Positions 1 to 7,904 of a stretch of 64,000 nucleotides of DNA are shown here, piece by piece. The stretch is from positions 1,426,001-1,490,000 of the forward strand of contig NZ_VRSV01000001.1 of NCBI RefSeq assembly GCF_008017415.1. The letters run 5' to 3'. The notes under the pieces were generated by a model that was not told the DNA's origin, made no database searches, and worked only from the letters and a program-made list of their open reading frames with translations. Numbering within the stretch: the stretch's first letter is position 1; every line of letters starts with the position of its first letter. A program made the position numbers and the translations under genes. The DNA is from Microbacterium hatanonis (GTDB lineage Bacteria > Actinomycetota > Actinomycetes > Actinomycetales > Microbacteriaceae).

Positions 1-80
1 GCGGCACCCCCGCCGTCGCGGTGAAGACCCCCGATGATCTGGTCGCCGCTGCGGCCCTCCTGGAAGAAGTCCCCGCGTGA
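1..80 (+). CDS. fabD: C-terminal end of a gene, probably malonyl-CoA:ACP transacylase (partial)
   Basis: Only the last 25 codons are in the window, read from base 3 to a TGA at 78-80. The tail ends in LEEVPA. It overlaps the GTG start of fabH by four bases, so the two are translationally coupled. The FabD assignment is inferred from gene order: in Microbacteriaceae the gene before fabH-acpP-fabF is normally fabD, which makes malonyl-ACP. The tail alone carries no diagnostic motif. Confidence 0.6.
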   Translation, partial: GTPAVAVKTPDDLVAAAALLEEVPA

Positions 81-1078
81 CCGCCGTTCTCCGCCAGCCC
101 CAGGGCGTGGCCCACACCCGCATCTACGCCTACGGTGCCGCCCGTGGCGAACTCGTCGTCCCGAACGACGCCCTCGTGGGTCCCATCGACTCCAGCGACG
201 AATGGATCCGTCAGCGAACCGGGATCATCACGCGCGTTCGCGCCGAGGCGACCACGTCGGCCATCGACCTCGCCGCGATCGCCGGCGCGGAGGCCATCGA
301 GCGTTCCGGGGTCGCAGCATCCGACATCGACGCGGTGATCGTCGCAACGATCAGCAACCCGAAGCAGACCCCGTCGGTCTCGGCGATCGTCGCCGACCGT
401 GTGGGCGCCAATCCCGCCGCCGCCTATGACGTGAACGCCGCCTGCGCGGGCTTCGCCTACGCGGTGGCACAGGCGGATGCCCTCATCCGCGGGGGCATCG
501 CCCACTACGCGCTCGTCGTGGGCACCGAGAAGCTGAGCGACGTCGTCGACCCGACCGACCGCAGCATTTCGTTCCTCCTCGGAGACGGCGCGGGTGCGGC
601 CGTGATCGGCCCCAGCGACACGCCCGGGATCGGACCGACCGTATGGGGTTCCGACGGTTCGAAGGCCGAGGCGGTGGGCATGAACCACACGCTGACCGAG
701 TTCCGCGATGGCGTCGCACCGTGGCCCACGCTCCGCCAGGAGGGACCGACGGTCTTCCGCTGGGCCGTGTGGGAGATGGTGAAGGTCGCTCGTGAGGCCC
801 TCGAGCGCACCGGGATCGAAGCATCCGATCTCGCCGCCTTCGTGCCGCACCAGGCCAACATGCGCATCATCGACGAGTTCGCCAAGCAGCTCGGGCTGCC
901 GGAGTCGGTCGTGATCGGCCGTGACATCGAGACGACGGGCAACACGTCGGCCGCCTCGATCCCGCTCGCGACGCACCGTCTGCTCGAGGAGCACCCCGAG
1001 GTCAGCGGCGGACTCGCCCTGCAGATCGGGTTCGGCGCCGGACTCGTCTTCGGCGCGCAGGTCGTGGTGCTCCCGTAG
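77..1078 (+). CDS. fabH: Beta-ketoacyl-ACP synthase III
   Basis: FabH condenses acyl-CoA primers with malonyl-ACP to start type II fatty acid synthesis in the cytoplasm. In actinobacteria it usually prefers branched primers. The 333-residue length is normal for the family. The full catalytic triad is visible: Cys123 in AACAGFA, His258 in PHQANMR and Asn289 in TTGNTSA. The GTG start overlaps the upstream stop (GTGA), so it sits in the fab operon ahead of acpP and fabF. Very confident. Confidence 0.96.
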   Translation: MTAVLRQPQGVAHTRIYAYGAARGELVVPNDALVGPIDSSDEWIRQRTGIITRVRAEATTSAIDLAAIAGAEAIERSGVAASDIDAVIVATISNPKQTPSVSAIVADRVGANPAAAYDVNAACAGFAYAVAQADALIRGGIAHYALVVGTEKLSDVVDPTDRSISFLLGDGAGAAVIGPSDTPGIGPTVWGSDGSKAEAVGMNHTLTEFRDGVAPWPTLRQEGPTVFRWAVWEMVKVAREALERTGIEASDLAAFVPHQANMRIIDEFAKQLGLPESVVIGRDIETTGNTSAASIPLATHRLLEEHPEVSGGLALQIGFGAGLVFGAQVVVLP

Positions 1079-1096
1079 GGGCGGCGCGGCGAACTC

Positions 1097-1102
1097 TAGA
1101 CT
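1097..1102 (+). promoter_or_regulatory. Candidate -10 element for acpP
   Basis: TAGACT lies in the fabH-acpP gap, about 44 bases before the acpP start. It would give an extra promoter for the abundant acyl carrier protein inside the operon. I see no clear -35 element, so this is a weak call. Confidence 0.3.
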
Positions 1103-1145
1103 GATCAGGGCCCGTCGGGCCCACACCCCCAGAACAGGAGACACC

Positions 1146-1394
1146 ATGGCATTCACCAACGACGAGGTCCTCGCCGGGCTGGCAGAGCTCATCACCGACG
1201 AGACCGGTATTTCCGCCGACGAGGTGGCTCTCGAGAAGTCGTTCACCGACGACCTCGACATCGACTCCATCTCGATGATGACGATCGTCGTCAACGCCGA
1301 GGAGAAGTTCGGCGTCACCATCCCCGACGACGAGGTCAAGAACCTCAAGACCGTCGGCGACGCCGTCACCTACATCACGTCGGCCCAGGCGTAG
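1146..1394 (+). CDS. acpP: Acyl carrier protein
   Basis: An 82-residue acidic protein that carries growing acyl chains on a phosphopantetheine arm. The attachment serine is Ser41 in the conserved DSISM context. The family length is usually 75-85. A clear AGGAG ribosome site precedes the ATG by a normal distance. It lies between fabH and fabF in the fatty acid synthesis operon and serves both enzymes. A candidate -10 hexamer upstream could add expression. Unambiguous. Confidence 0.96.
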   Translation: MAFTNDEVLAGLAELITDETGISADEVALEKSFTDDLDIDSISMMTIVVNAEEKFGVTIPDDEVKNLKTVGDAVTYITSAQA

Positions 1395-1449
1395 TACCTG
1401 CGGTGGGGGCCACCGCGCCCCCACCACATACCTCGAGGATCTTCATCAC

Positions 1450-2688
1450 ATGAGCACGACACGCATCGTCGTCACCGGCATCGGTGCCACCTCGCCCATC
1501 GGCGGGACGGCACCCGAGAGCTGGTCCGCCCTGCTGGACGGCGTTTCCGGCACCCGGACACTGGAGCACGACTGGGTCGAGAAGTACGACCTCCCGGTCA
1601 CCTTCGCCGCCGAGGCGCTCGTTCGCCCCGAGACCGTGCTCGCCCGCCCCATCGCGAAGCGCCTCGATCCGTCGTCGCAGCTCGCGATGGTGGCCGCCAT
1701 GGAGGCGTGGGAAGACGCCGGCAGCCCCGAGGTCGACCCCGAGCGGCTCGGCGTGGACTTCGCCACCGGCATCGGTGGCGTCTGGACGCTGCTCGACGCC
1801 TGGGACACGCTTCGCGAGAAGGGCCCTCGGCGCGTCATGCCGATGACGGTGCCGATGCTCATGCCGAACGCGGCCGCCGGCAACCTCTCCCTCCACTTCG
1901 GAGCGCGCGCCTTCGCCCGCACCGTCGCCTCGGCCTGCGCGTCGAGCACCGAATCGATCGTGAACGCCGTCGAGCACCTGCAGGACGGGCTCGCCGACGT
2001 CGTCATCGCCGGTGGCACCGAATCGGCGGTGCACCCGATCACGATCGCGTCGTTCGCGTCGATGCAGGCGCTTTCGCGTCGCAACGACTCCCCCGAGACC
2101 GCATCGCGTCCGGCGAGCATCGATCGAGACGGCTTCGTCATGGGCGAGGGCGCGGGCGTGCTGATCCTCGAGACCGAGGAACACGCGAAGGCTCGCGGCG
2201 CCAAGATCTACGCCACCGTCGTCGGTGGCGGAGTGACGGCCGACTCGTACCACATCACCGCCAACGACCCCGAGGGTACGGGCGCGGCCCGAGCCGTGCG
2301 CATGGCACTGAAGGCGGCGGATGCGTCTCCCGACGACGTCACGCACATCAATGCGCACGCGACGTCCACCCCGGTGGGTGATCCGAACGAGTACACCGCG
2401 TTGCGCACCGTCTTCGGTGAGCGGGTCGACGAGATCCCGGTCTCGGCGACGAAGGCCTCTACCGGACACCTCCTGGGCGGCACCGGTGCACTCGAGGCCA
2501 TCTTCACGATCCTCGCGATCCGCGACCGTCAGGCGCCGCCCACCATCAACCTCACCGAGCAAGACCCGGCGGTGCCGTTCCGGCTCTCGGGATCGACGAT
2601 CCCGCTCGGCGACGGACCGCAGCTCGCGATCAGCAACTCGTTCGGCTTCGGCGGCCACAATGCCGTCGTCGCGTTCGCCTCTGTGTGA
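1450..2688 (+). CDS. fabF: Beta-ketoacyl-ACP synthase II
   Basis: Elongating condensing enzyme of type II fatty acid synthesis. At 412 residues it is full length. The Cys-His-His triad is intact: Cys163 in SACASST, His303 in NAHATST and His340 in STGHLLG. A GAGGATC ribosome site sits about 8 bases before the ATG. It is the last gene of the fab operon and is followed within 15 bases by a strong hairpin terminator. Confident as KAS II rather than KAS I because actinobacterial fab operons carry FabF here. Confidence 0.95.
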   Translation: MSTTRIVVTGIGATSPIGGTAPESWSALLDGVSGTRTLEHDWVEKYDLPVTFAAEALVRPETVLARPIAKRLDPSSQLAMVAAMEAWEDAGSPEVDPERLGVDFATGIGGVWTLLDAWDTLREKGPRRVMPMTVPMLMPNAAAGNLSLHFGARAFARTVASACASSTESIVNAVEHLQDGLADVVIAGGTESAVHPITIASFASMQALSRRNDSPETASRPASIDRDGFVMGEGAGVLILETEEHAKARGAKIYATVVGGGVTADSYHITANDPEGTGAARAVRMALKAADASPDDVTHINAHATSTPVGDPNEYTALRTVFGERVDEIPVSATKASTGHLLGGTGALEAIFTILAIRDRQAPPTINLTEQDPAVPFRLSGSTIPLGDGPQLAISNSFGFGGHNAVVAFASV

Positions 2689-2701
2689 CCCGCTCGACGC
2701 G

Positions 2702-2733
2702 AAAATGCCCCCGGCCGAAGCCGGGGGCATTTT
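2702..2733. terminator. Bidirectional rho-independent-type terminator
   Basis: A perfect 14-bp stem (2702-2715 with 2720-2733) closes a CGAA loop. It is flanked by AAAA on the left and TTTT on the right, so it can end transcription in both directions. It lies between the convergent fabF and DUF3145 genes. Confidence 0.85.
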
Positions 2734-2825
2734 CCGTATCAGGCGGGTGATACGCGTTCGCGGCACCGGGACGCCCCACCGGCCGCCGTTACCGACGCCT
2801 CACCCGCCTGAGATCCTGCGGCGTT

Positions 2826-3329
2826 TCAGCCGACTTTGTGCAGCCAGACGACGGGAACCTCGTCGGACGCGTGACGGAACGGTTCGAGCTCCTCGTCCCA
2901 GGCGGCCCCCAGCGCTACGTGCAGCTCGCGCTGCAGCTCGAACGCGTCGCCGCCGGCAAGCTCCATGGCGTAGCGGACGCGGTCTTCCCCGATGACGACG
3001 TTGCCGGAAGCATCCGTCTGCGCGTAGTGGATGCCGAGGCCGGGGGTGTGCATCCATCGGCCGCCGTCGCTGCGGGGCGTCGGGTCTTCACTCACCTCGA
3101 AGCGAAGGTGCTCCCATCCGCGGATGGCGCTTGCCAGCGCCGCACCCGAACCGACGGGTCCTTCCCAGAAGAACTCCGTACGTCGAGCGCCCGACAGCAC
3201 GGGCTGCTCGGACCACTCGAAGTTGACGGCACGCCCGAGGGCGCGACCGACGGCCCACTCCAGGTGTGGGCATAGTGCACGTGGCGCGGAGTGGATGTAG
3301 ATCACTCCGCGCGAAGACGCAGTTGCCAT
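2826..3329 (-). CDS. DUF3145 domain protein
   Basis: A 167-residue protein of the actinobacterial DUF3145 family, whose function is unknown. It is typically found beside the fatty acid synthesis operon, as here. The start at 3329 (MATASSRG) was chosen because an AAGGAG ribosome site lies about 7 bases upstream; a longer frame to 3383 lacks one. No signal peptide, membrane segment or catalytic motif is evident. The protein is rich in Trp and His and ends in VVWLHKVG. It converges with fabF across a shared terminator. Confidence 0.85.
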   Translation of the reverse strand: MATASSRGVIYIHSAPRALCPHLEWAVGRALGRAVNFEWSEQPVLSGARRTEFFWEGPVGSGAALASAIRGWEHLRFEVSEDPTPRSDGGRWMHTPGLGIHYAQTDASGNVVIGEDRVRYAMELAGGDAFELQRELHVALGAAWDEELEPFRHASDEVPVVWLHKVG

Positions 3330-3420
3330 GGTTTCTCCTTCGTCAGGTACGTCTTCCCCTACGACCTGACCGGAAACCGGCATATTCGGTTGTTATGTCG
3401 CAATTATCTCCGGTATGCCG

Positions 3421-3444
3421 CGGAATCACAAGCGTGTGATTCCG
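3421..3444. repeat. Perfect 10-bp inverted repeat, possible operator
   Basis: CGGAATCACA and its exact reverse complement are separated by AGCG. The palindrome lies about 95 bases upstream of the DUF3145 start and next to the terminator of the 3497 gene. It could be a repressor site or a second hairpin. It lacks a T-tract, so an operator is plausible but unproven. Confidence 0.4.
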
Positions 3445-3450
3445 GGCGGA

Positions 3451-3486
3451 GAAGTGGCCCCGGTCGAACCCGACCGGGGCCACTTC
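3451..3486 (-). terminator. Hairpin terminator of the dioxygenase-like gene
   Basis: A perfect 16-bp stem (3451-3466 with 3471-3486) with an AACC loop begins 11 bases past the stop of the minus-strand gene at 3497. No long T-run follows, which is common in high-GC actinobacteria. Confidence 0.75.
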
Positions 3487-3496
3487 GAACGAGTGG

Positions 3497-4282
3497 TTAC
3501 GCCTCGCTCATGACCGTCTGCTCGGCCTGGCCGCGGGCCGCGAGAGCGGCGGCGCGCGCCGCGAGCCGGCGGGTCTGCTCGGCCTGACCGGCATCGAGCT
3601 GATCCTGGGGGACCTCGTAGCTGTCGACGTGGTTCACACCGTTGTACTTCTCGATGTACGCGTCGAGCTCGGGGCCCGACGTCCACGACGTGATGAGGCA
3701 GTACCGCGGGTCGTTGCCCGGGTGCGTGGCAGCGTGCCAGAGGCGCTGCGTGTCGACGATGAGCTGCGCACCCGCCGGGAGCGCGATGCGCGTCTCCTTG
3801 CTGGGGTCGGTGCGGTTCTCGCGCAGGACGAAGTAGCTGTCCTTATCGTCGGTGAGGTTGAAGAACCCGCGCACGACCCATCCGGTGCCGTCGGGGTTGA
3901 GGCGGTTGTTGTCGTCCTGGTGCAGGTTGTAGAGGCAGTCCGCGTACGTGTTCGGCTGCAGCTCGATGATGCGGCAGCGGCCGACGTTCGCGCCGGGCTC
4001 CAGCGCGCGCTCGGTGAGCGTCGGGGCGAGTGCCGTCTGCGAGTCGATCCAGATGCCGTCCTTGTCGGTGCGGGGGTTCTTCCCGCTCCAGAATCCGGCG
4101 CACTCGATCTCTCCGTCGCGCGAGGCGAGGGGGGCGAAGCGGGTGTCACCCGACGACTTCCAATCGACGTACTCGATGTCGAGCCATTCCTTGGGGTCGA
4201 TCTCTTTGTTGTAGCGGTCCAGAACGACATAGCCGGTCTCTTCGAGAGCGGCCGATTTGATGTAACCCATGAGGTGAGTCAT
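3497..4282 (-). CDS. Putative 2-oxoglutarate/Fe(II)-type dioxygenase
   Basis: A 261-residue soluble protein I do not recognise by name. Residues 105-200 look like a double-stranded beta-helix oxygenase core: an HxD pair at His121/Asp123 (NLHQDD), a distal His183 (RLWHAAT; His187 is nearby), and Arg193 before a hydrophobic strand (CLITSW) where the 2-oxoglutarate-binding Arg is expected. The last 35 residues are Ala/Gln-rich and probably helical. Two starts are possible (4282 or 4270). The leader has a GGAAGG site very close to the first ATG. The substrate is unknown. It is monocistronic with its own terminator. Confidence 0.6.
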   Translation of the reverse strand: MTHLMGYIKSAALEETGYVVLDRYNKEIDPKEWLDIEYVDWKSSGDTRFAPLASRDGEIECAGFWSGKNPRTDKDGIWIDSQTALAPTLTERALEPGANVGRCRIIELQPNTYADCLYNLHQDDNNRLNPDGTGWVVRGFFNLTDDKDSYFVLRENRTDPSKETRIALPAGAQLIVDTQRLWHAATHPGNDPRYCLITSWTSGPELDAYIEKYNGVNHVDSYEVPQDQLDAGQAEQTRRLAARAAALAARGQAEQTVMSEA

Positions 4283-4321
4283 GCCTTCCGTAGGGGGCCA
4301 GTACGTTTTTCCTGGCCCTGG

Positions 4322-4334
4322 TAAGGCAAGCCTA
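4322..4334 (-). promoter_or_regulatory. Candidate -10 element within an iron-box-like palindrome
   Basis: Read on the minus strand, TAGGCTTGCCTTA contains TAGGCT, a -10 hexamer used elsewhere in this window, and an AGGC-TT-GCCT palindrome that partly resembles DtxR/IdeR boxes. The match to the 19-bp consensus is incomplete. It lies about 40-50 bases upstream of the dioxygenase-like gene. Confidence 0.35.
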
Positions 4335-4367
4335 CATCGGCTCCCCGGGCGATCCCGGGAGCTCGGT

Positions 4368-4373
4368 TAGACT
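4368..4373 (+). promoter_or_regulatory. Candidate -10 element for the DUF262 gene
   Basis: TAGACT on the plus strand, about 65 bases before the ATG at 4439. It diverges from the candidate promoter of the dioxygenase-like gene. Confidence 0.35.
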
Positions 4374-4438
4374 CGCCAGGGCTCGCGCCGCACCCGGTTC
4401 GACGCTCCCCCGACGCCGAACGGAGACCGGTACCGAGC

Positions 4439-6445
4439 ATGGTCAGCGCCACGAATGTCGATGCGACCGCCGTCAACACGATCGGATGGCTGTCGTCGCC
4501 CGAGACGAGCATCGTCGTTCCCGTCTACCAGCGGCAGTACCGCTGGGACATCGGCGGCTGCGAGCAATTGCTCGCCGACATCCGCGCCGTCGCCGACACC
4601 GATGATCGGCGCATGCACTTCATCGGATCGATCCTGTCGGCCGTCAACACGGAAGACACCACCGGCGAGCTCGTGCTCATCGACGGTCAGCAGCGCATCA
4701 CGACACTGATGCTGCTGGTCGCGGCGCTCCACCACACCGTCAGAGGCGCGCATCCCGAGATGGCGGCCGAACTCGAGCGCGTGATCGTACGCGCGGCCGA
4801 TCCGTCGCGCACGAAGCTGCGCCCGCATCGCGCGTGGGCCGATGCCTTCCGCGCGGTGATGATGGACGCGCACGCAGACGACGCCGCTCGCGACACGCGC
4901 TTCGACGACAACTACGCGTTCTTCCGCAGCCAGGTGAGCCTCGCCGAAGCACCGAGCATCTGGCGCGGCCTGCAGAAGCTCGAGCACGTCTCGATCACCC
5001 TGGGGGCGGGCGCCAACGCCCAGCAGATCTTCGAGAGTCTCAACTCCACCGGCGAGCCGCTGCGCGATCACGAACTGATCCACAACTACGTGCTCATGGG
5101 CTTGTCGCACGACGAGCAGACCGAGATCGAAGACGGGTTCTGGCTGCCCATCGAGCAGAACACCGGTGACACGATCGCGTCGTTCTGGCGGCATTACCTC
5201 GTCATGCGCACCGGGCGCGAAGTGTCGACAGTCGGCGAGCGGGGAGTCTACGACGCGTTCCGGGCGGAGTTCCCCCGCCTCGATCTGGCGCAGTTGCGGG
5301 CGGATGCGGCGCAATGGAAGGCCTATTCGGAGATCTACCGCGTGCTGCTCGAGCCGGCCCATGAACCGGACCCCGAGATCGCGCGTCAGATCGCATACCT
5401 CAACACCTTCGGCCGCGGGATGTATCCCCTGATCATGCGGTCCTACGGCGACTATCTGACGGATGCGGCGCATAAGCCGACTCTGCTTCGTACTCTCGAG
5501 TTCGTGCAGGCGCTCCTCCTGCGACGCAGCGTCGTGGGACTGACGAACGATCGGCTCGTCGCCCGACTGTGTCGAGCCCGCGCTGACGGCCAGGACGAGC
5601 TCGAGAAGGCCGTCTCGCGCATCACGCCGTCGGATGAGCGCGTGCGCGTGGGGCTCAAGTACAGCGAGCTCCCGCATCCGACCTACGTTCTCCGGCGTCT
5701 CGCCGCAACGGACTCGCCCGACATCGAGCTCGAGTGGATCTTCCCTCCCGCCCCCGCCGACACATGGAGCGGAGACGGGACGCGCGAATGGTCGGAGTAC
5801 ACCGAGGACGAGCAGAACAGCCACCGAGCGCTCGCGAAGACGCTCGGCAACCTCACTCTCCTCGAGGAAGGACTCGCTGAGCGCGCGGTCGATCGCACAT
5901 ATCCCGACAAGCGCGACGGCGTGTACCCGCGCAGCGCGGTGGACATCTCCGCCGAGCTCGCGTCGGTGCCGGTGTGGAACACGGCGGCGATCTCTGCGCG
6001 GTCCGCTTCGCTGGGCGAGCGGTTCCTGGAGATCTGGGCCAAGCCCCCCGTCGTCGACATCGACGACGACGGGCTGACCCCGATCCTCGACGCGAAACGC
6101 CGGCGGGGCTGGCCTCGCGGCTGGCAGCGCGAATGGGACTACGTCGAATACTGCGGCGAGCACTGGGAGGTCTACGACGTCAAGTACCTCTTCAACCGCG
6201 TGTTCAAGCGGCTGTGGGCAGACTCGCGCGAGTCGGTCGTGGCGTTCAGCGGGCGCCGGGGCGGCCCGGTCTATGGGGCCCAGTCGTGGAACGGGCAATG
6301 GGACGCTCTCGACGACAGTCACTTCCTCTACATGGGCTGGGACTCGCGCTACATGCTCACCGCGGTGCAGGGCGTGCTCGACGAAGCCGGACTCGCGTCG
6401 GAGGTCTTCGTGAAGTACTCCTACATCGGCGACGCGATGGCCTGA
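4439..6445 (+). CDS. DUF262/DUF1524 (GmrSD-like) protein with degraded nuclease motif
   Basis: A 668-residue single-chain protein. The N-terminal DUF262 domain (about 15-220) is well kept: YQRQYRW at 30-36, IDGQQRIT at 81-88 (the ParB/Srx-type NTP site) and FESLNSTG near 200. The DUF1524 region (about 415-500) keeps the fold marker LGNLTLL at 469-475, but the usual E-H-I-x-P nuclease motif reads LEWIFPP, with Trp433 where the catalytic His is expected. The later Asn is also not seen. A tryptophan-rich C-terminus (545-668) is of unknown type. Intact relatives include type IV restriction enzymes against modified phage DNA. This one may have lost cleavage. It stands alone, with no methylase or partner beside it. 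Confidence 0.8.
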   Translation: MVSATNVDATAVNTIGWLSSPETSIVVPVYQRQYRWDIGGCEQLLADIRAVADTDDRRMHFIGSILSAVNTEDTTGELVLIDGQQRITTLMLLVAALHHTVRGAHPEMAAELERVIVRAADPSRTKLRPHRAWADAFRAVMMDAHADDAARDTRFDDNYAFFRSQVSLAEAPSIWRGLQKLEHVSITLGAGANAQQIFESLNSTGEPLRDHELIHNYVLMGLSHDEQTEIEDGFWLPIEQNTGDTIASFWRHYLVMRTGREVSTVGERGVYDAFRAEFPRLDLAQLRADAAQWKAYSEIYRVLLEPAHEPDPEIARQIAYLNTFGRGMYPLIMRSYGDYLTDAAHKPTLLRTLEFVQALLLRRSVVGLTNDRLVARLCRARADGQDELEKAVSRITPSDERVRVGLKYSELPHPTYVLRRLAATDSPDIELEWIFPPAPADTWSGDGTREWSEYTEDEQNSHRALAKTLGNLTLLEEGLAERAVDRTYPDKRDGVYPRSAVDISAELASVPVWNTAAISARSASLGERFLEIWAKPPVVDIDDDGLTPILDAKRRRGWPRGWQREWDYVEYCGEHWEVYDVKYLFNRVFKRLWADSRESVVAFSGRRGGPVYGAQSWNGQWDALDDSHFLYMGWDSRYMLTAVQGVLDEAGLASEVFVKYSYIGDAMA

Positions 6446-6501
6446 CCGCAGCATCCGGCGACCCGGGTGGCCACCGATATCGCTTCGTCGATCGCGCCCG
6501 C

Positions 6502-6873
6502 TCAGGGGCGCAGCAGGTCGACGAGTCCGCCGATGACCAGCCCGATCGCGAGCGCGATCAGCAGCATTCCGATCAGAAGCCTCGCCACGAAGCGCGGCCC
6601 GGACCGTGTGCGGGTTCGCACACCGAACAAGATGGCAGCACCCGACGAGGCCAGGAGCAGAGCTCCCGCGCCGACGAGCACGATCATGACGCCCGCGCCG
6701 ACCTCGGGGGTATGGAGATACCCGAGGACGAGCGCTCCGACATAGACGATCGCGGCCGTGACGACACCGGCGAGGACCCTCGCTCCGATGTCGCGCCAGA
6801 ACTTCTCTTCGCGAACCCACTCGCCCGGCCATGCCCACGGCGAGACCGGTCGTTCGTCGCTGTTCTCGGCCAT
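6502..6873 (-). CDS. Small membrane protein of unknown function
   Basis: A 123-residue protein with a soluble, Trp-rich N-terminus (WAWPGEWVREEKFW) and three likely membrane segments, at about 31-52, 58-80 and 95-117. No enzyme motif is seen. The start at 6873 is preceded by TATCGT with a 6-base spacer, which predicts a leaderless mRNA. There is no ribosome site. It diverges from the hydrolase at 6922 across 48 bp. Confidence 0.75.
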   Translation of the reverse strand: MAENSDERPVSPWAWPGEWVREEKFWRDIGARVLAGVVTAAIVYVGALVLGYLHTPEVGAGVMIVLVGAGALLLASSGAAILFGVRTRTRSGPRFVARLLIGMLLIALAIGLVIGGLVDLLRP

Positions 6874-6879
6874 CTCTGC

Positions 6880-6915
6880 ACGATAGCGGTCGGCTCGCTC
6901 CGCCAGCGCTATGGT
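6880..6915. promoter_or_regulatory. Back-to-back leaderless promoters
   Basis: On the minus strand TATCGT (6880-6885) ends 6 bases before the ATG at 6873. On the plus strand TATGGT (6910-6915) ends 6 bases before the GTG at 6922. The two -10 hexamers face away from each other within 48 bp. Confidence 0.6.
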
Positions 6916-6921
6916 GCAGGA

Positions 6922-7863
6922 GTGTGCACGCGAATCCTCTGGAACGACAACCCGATCGCCAAGACCGTCAGCCGCTGCATGGACTGGTCGGTGAGCGACG
7001 AGCCCGAGCTGTGGTTCGTGCCGCGAGGCATCGAACGCGGAGGCGCGGGCGACTCGGAGGCGCACACGTGGCGATCCCTGTACTCGAGCGTGGTCACCAG
7101 CATGTGGGGAATGGGCACCGTCGACGGCCTCAACGAGAAGGGGCTGGGTGCGCACGCGCTCTATCTCGATCCCGAGGACGTCTCATTTCCCGAACCCGAC
7201 GGTCGTCCTTCCGTGCCGAACGCGCTCTGGGTCCAGTACCTGCTCGACAACTACGCGACGGTGGCCGACGCTGTCGCCGACATCGACAGCATCCGGATCA
7301 CCTCGCCCACGTTCCGCGGTATCGAGCTCGGCATCCACATCGCTCTGGAGGATGCCACGGGTGACTCCGCGATCATCGAGCCGCTCGACGGCACGCTGGT
7401 GGTGCACCACGGCCCCGAGTACACCGTCATGGCGAACTCCCCCACTCTCGACAAGCAGCTCGAGAATCTCGCGCGATACCGGCCCTTCGGAGGCGAGCTG
7501 CCGCCGCCCGGCGACATCACGTCGTCGGACCGTTTCGTCCGCTCGTCGTACTTCCTGCACTACCTGCCCGAGCCGGAGAACCTCGAGGAAGCGGTGGCGG
7601 GGGTCTTCCAGCTCATCGCCAATGTCTCCGTGCCTTACGGCGCGCCCTACTCGACAGGCGACGTGTATCCGACCTGGTGGCGCTCCGGTGCCGACCTGAC
7701 GAACCGGGTCTACTACTTCGGGTCGACACGGAGCCCGAACATCTTCTGGATCGTCCTCGACGACCTCGCCGACGGCTCGGAGGTGCGCCGCATCGATCCG
7801 CGCCAGCTCACGCTCGTCGGCGACCAGACTGAGAATCTGCAACCCGGAGTGCTTCCCTACTAG
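6922..7863 (+). CDS. Linear amide C-N hydrolase (choloylglycine hydrolase family)
   Basis: A 313-residue Ntn-type hydrolase related to penicillin V acylases and bile salt hydrolases. These cut linear amides with an N-terminal cysteine. The start GTG at 6922 places Cys at position 2, which becomes the nucleophile after Met removal. The early strand MDWS and the central MANSPT strand with its Asn fit the family. No signal peptide is seen, so it is cytoplasmic. The -10 hexamer TATGGT ends exactly 6 bases upstream. The substrate is unknown and may be an N-acyl amino acid or acyl-homoserine lactone, by analogy only. Confidence 0.85.
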   Translation: MCTRILWNDNPIAKTVSRCMDWSVSDEPELWFVPRGIERGGAGDSEAHTWRSLYSSVVTSMWGMGTVDGLNEKGLGAHALYLDPEDVSFPEPDGRPSVPNALWVQYLLDNYATVADAVADIDSIRITSPTFRGIELGIHIALEDATGDSAIIEPLDGTLVVHHGPEYTVMANSPTLDKQLENLARYRPFGGELPPPGDITSSDRFVRSSYFLHYLPEPENLEEAVAGVFQLIANVSVPYGAPYSTGDVYPTWWRSGADLTNRVYYFGSTRSPNIFWIVLDDLADGSEVRRIDPRQLTLVGDQTENLQPGVLPY

Positions 7864-7904
7864 AACCATCCGCCGTCGCAATGACGGCGATGACCTCGGA
7901 GTGC

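Noticed and set aside
4367..6838. 823-codon antisense frame over the DUF262 gene
   Set aside because: Low-complexity Arg-rich shadow of a gene with intact family motifs.
7871..7889. CGCCGTC-GCAAT-GACGGCG hairpin after the Ntn hydrolase
   Set aside because: A 7-bp stem without a T-tract; too weak to call a terminator.
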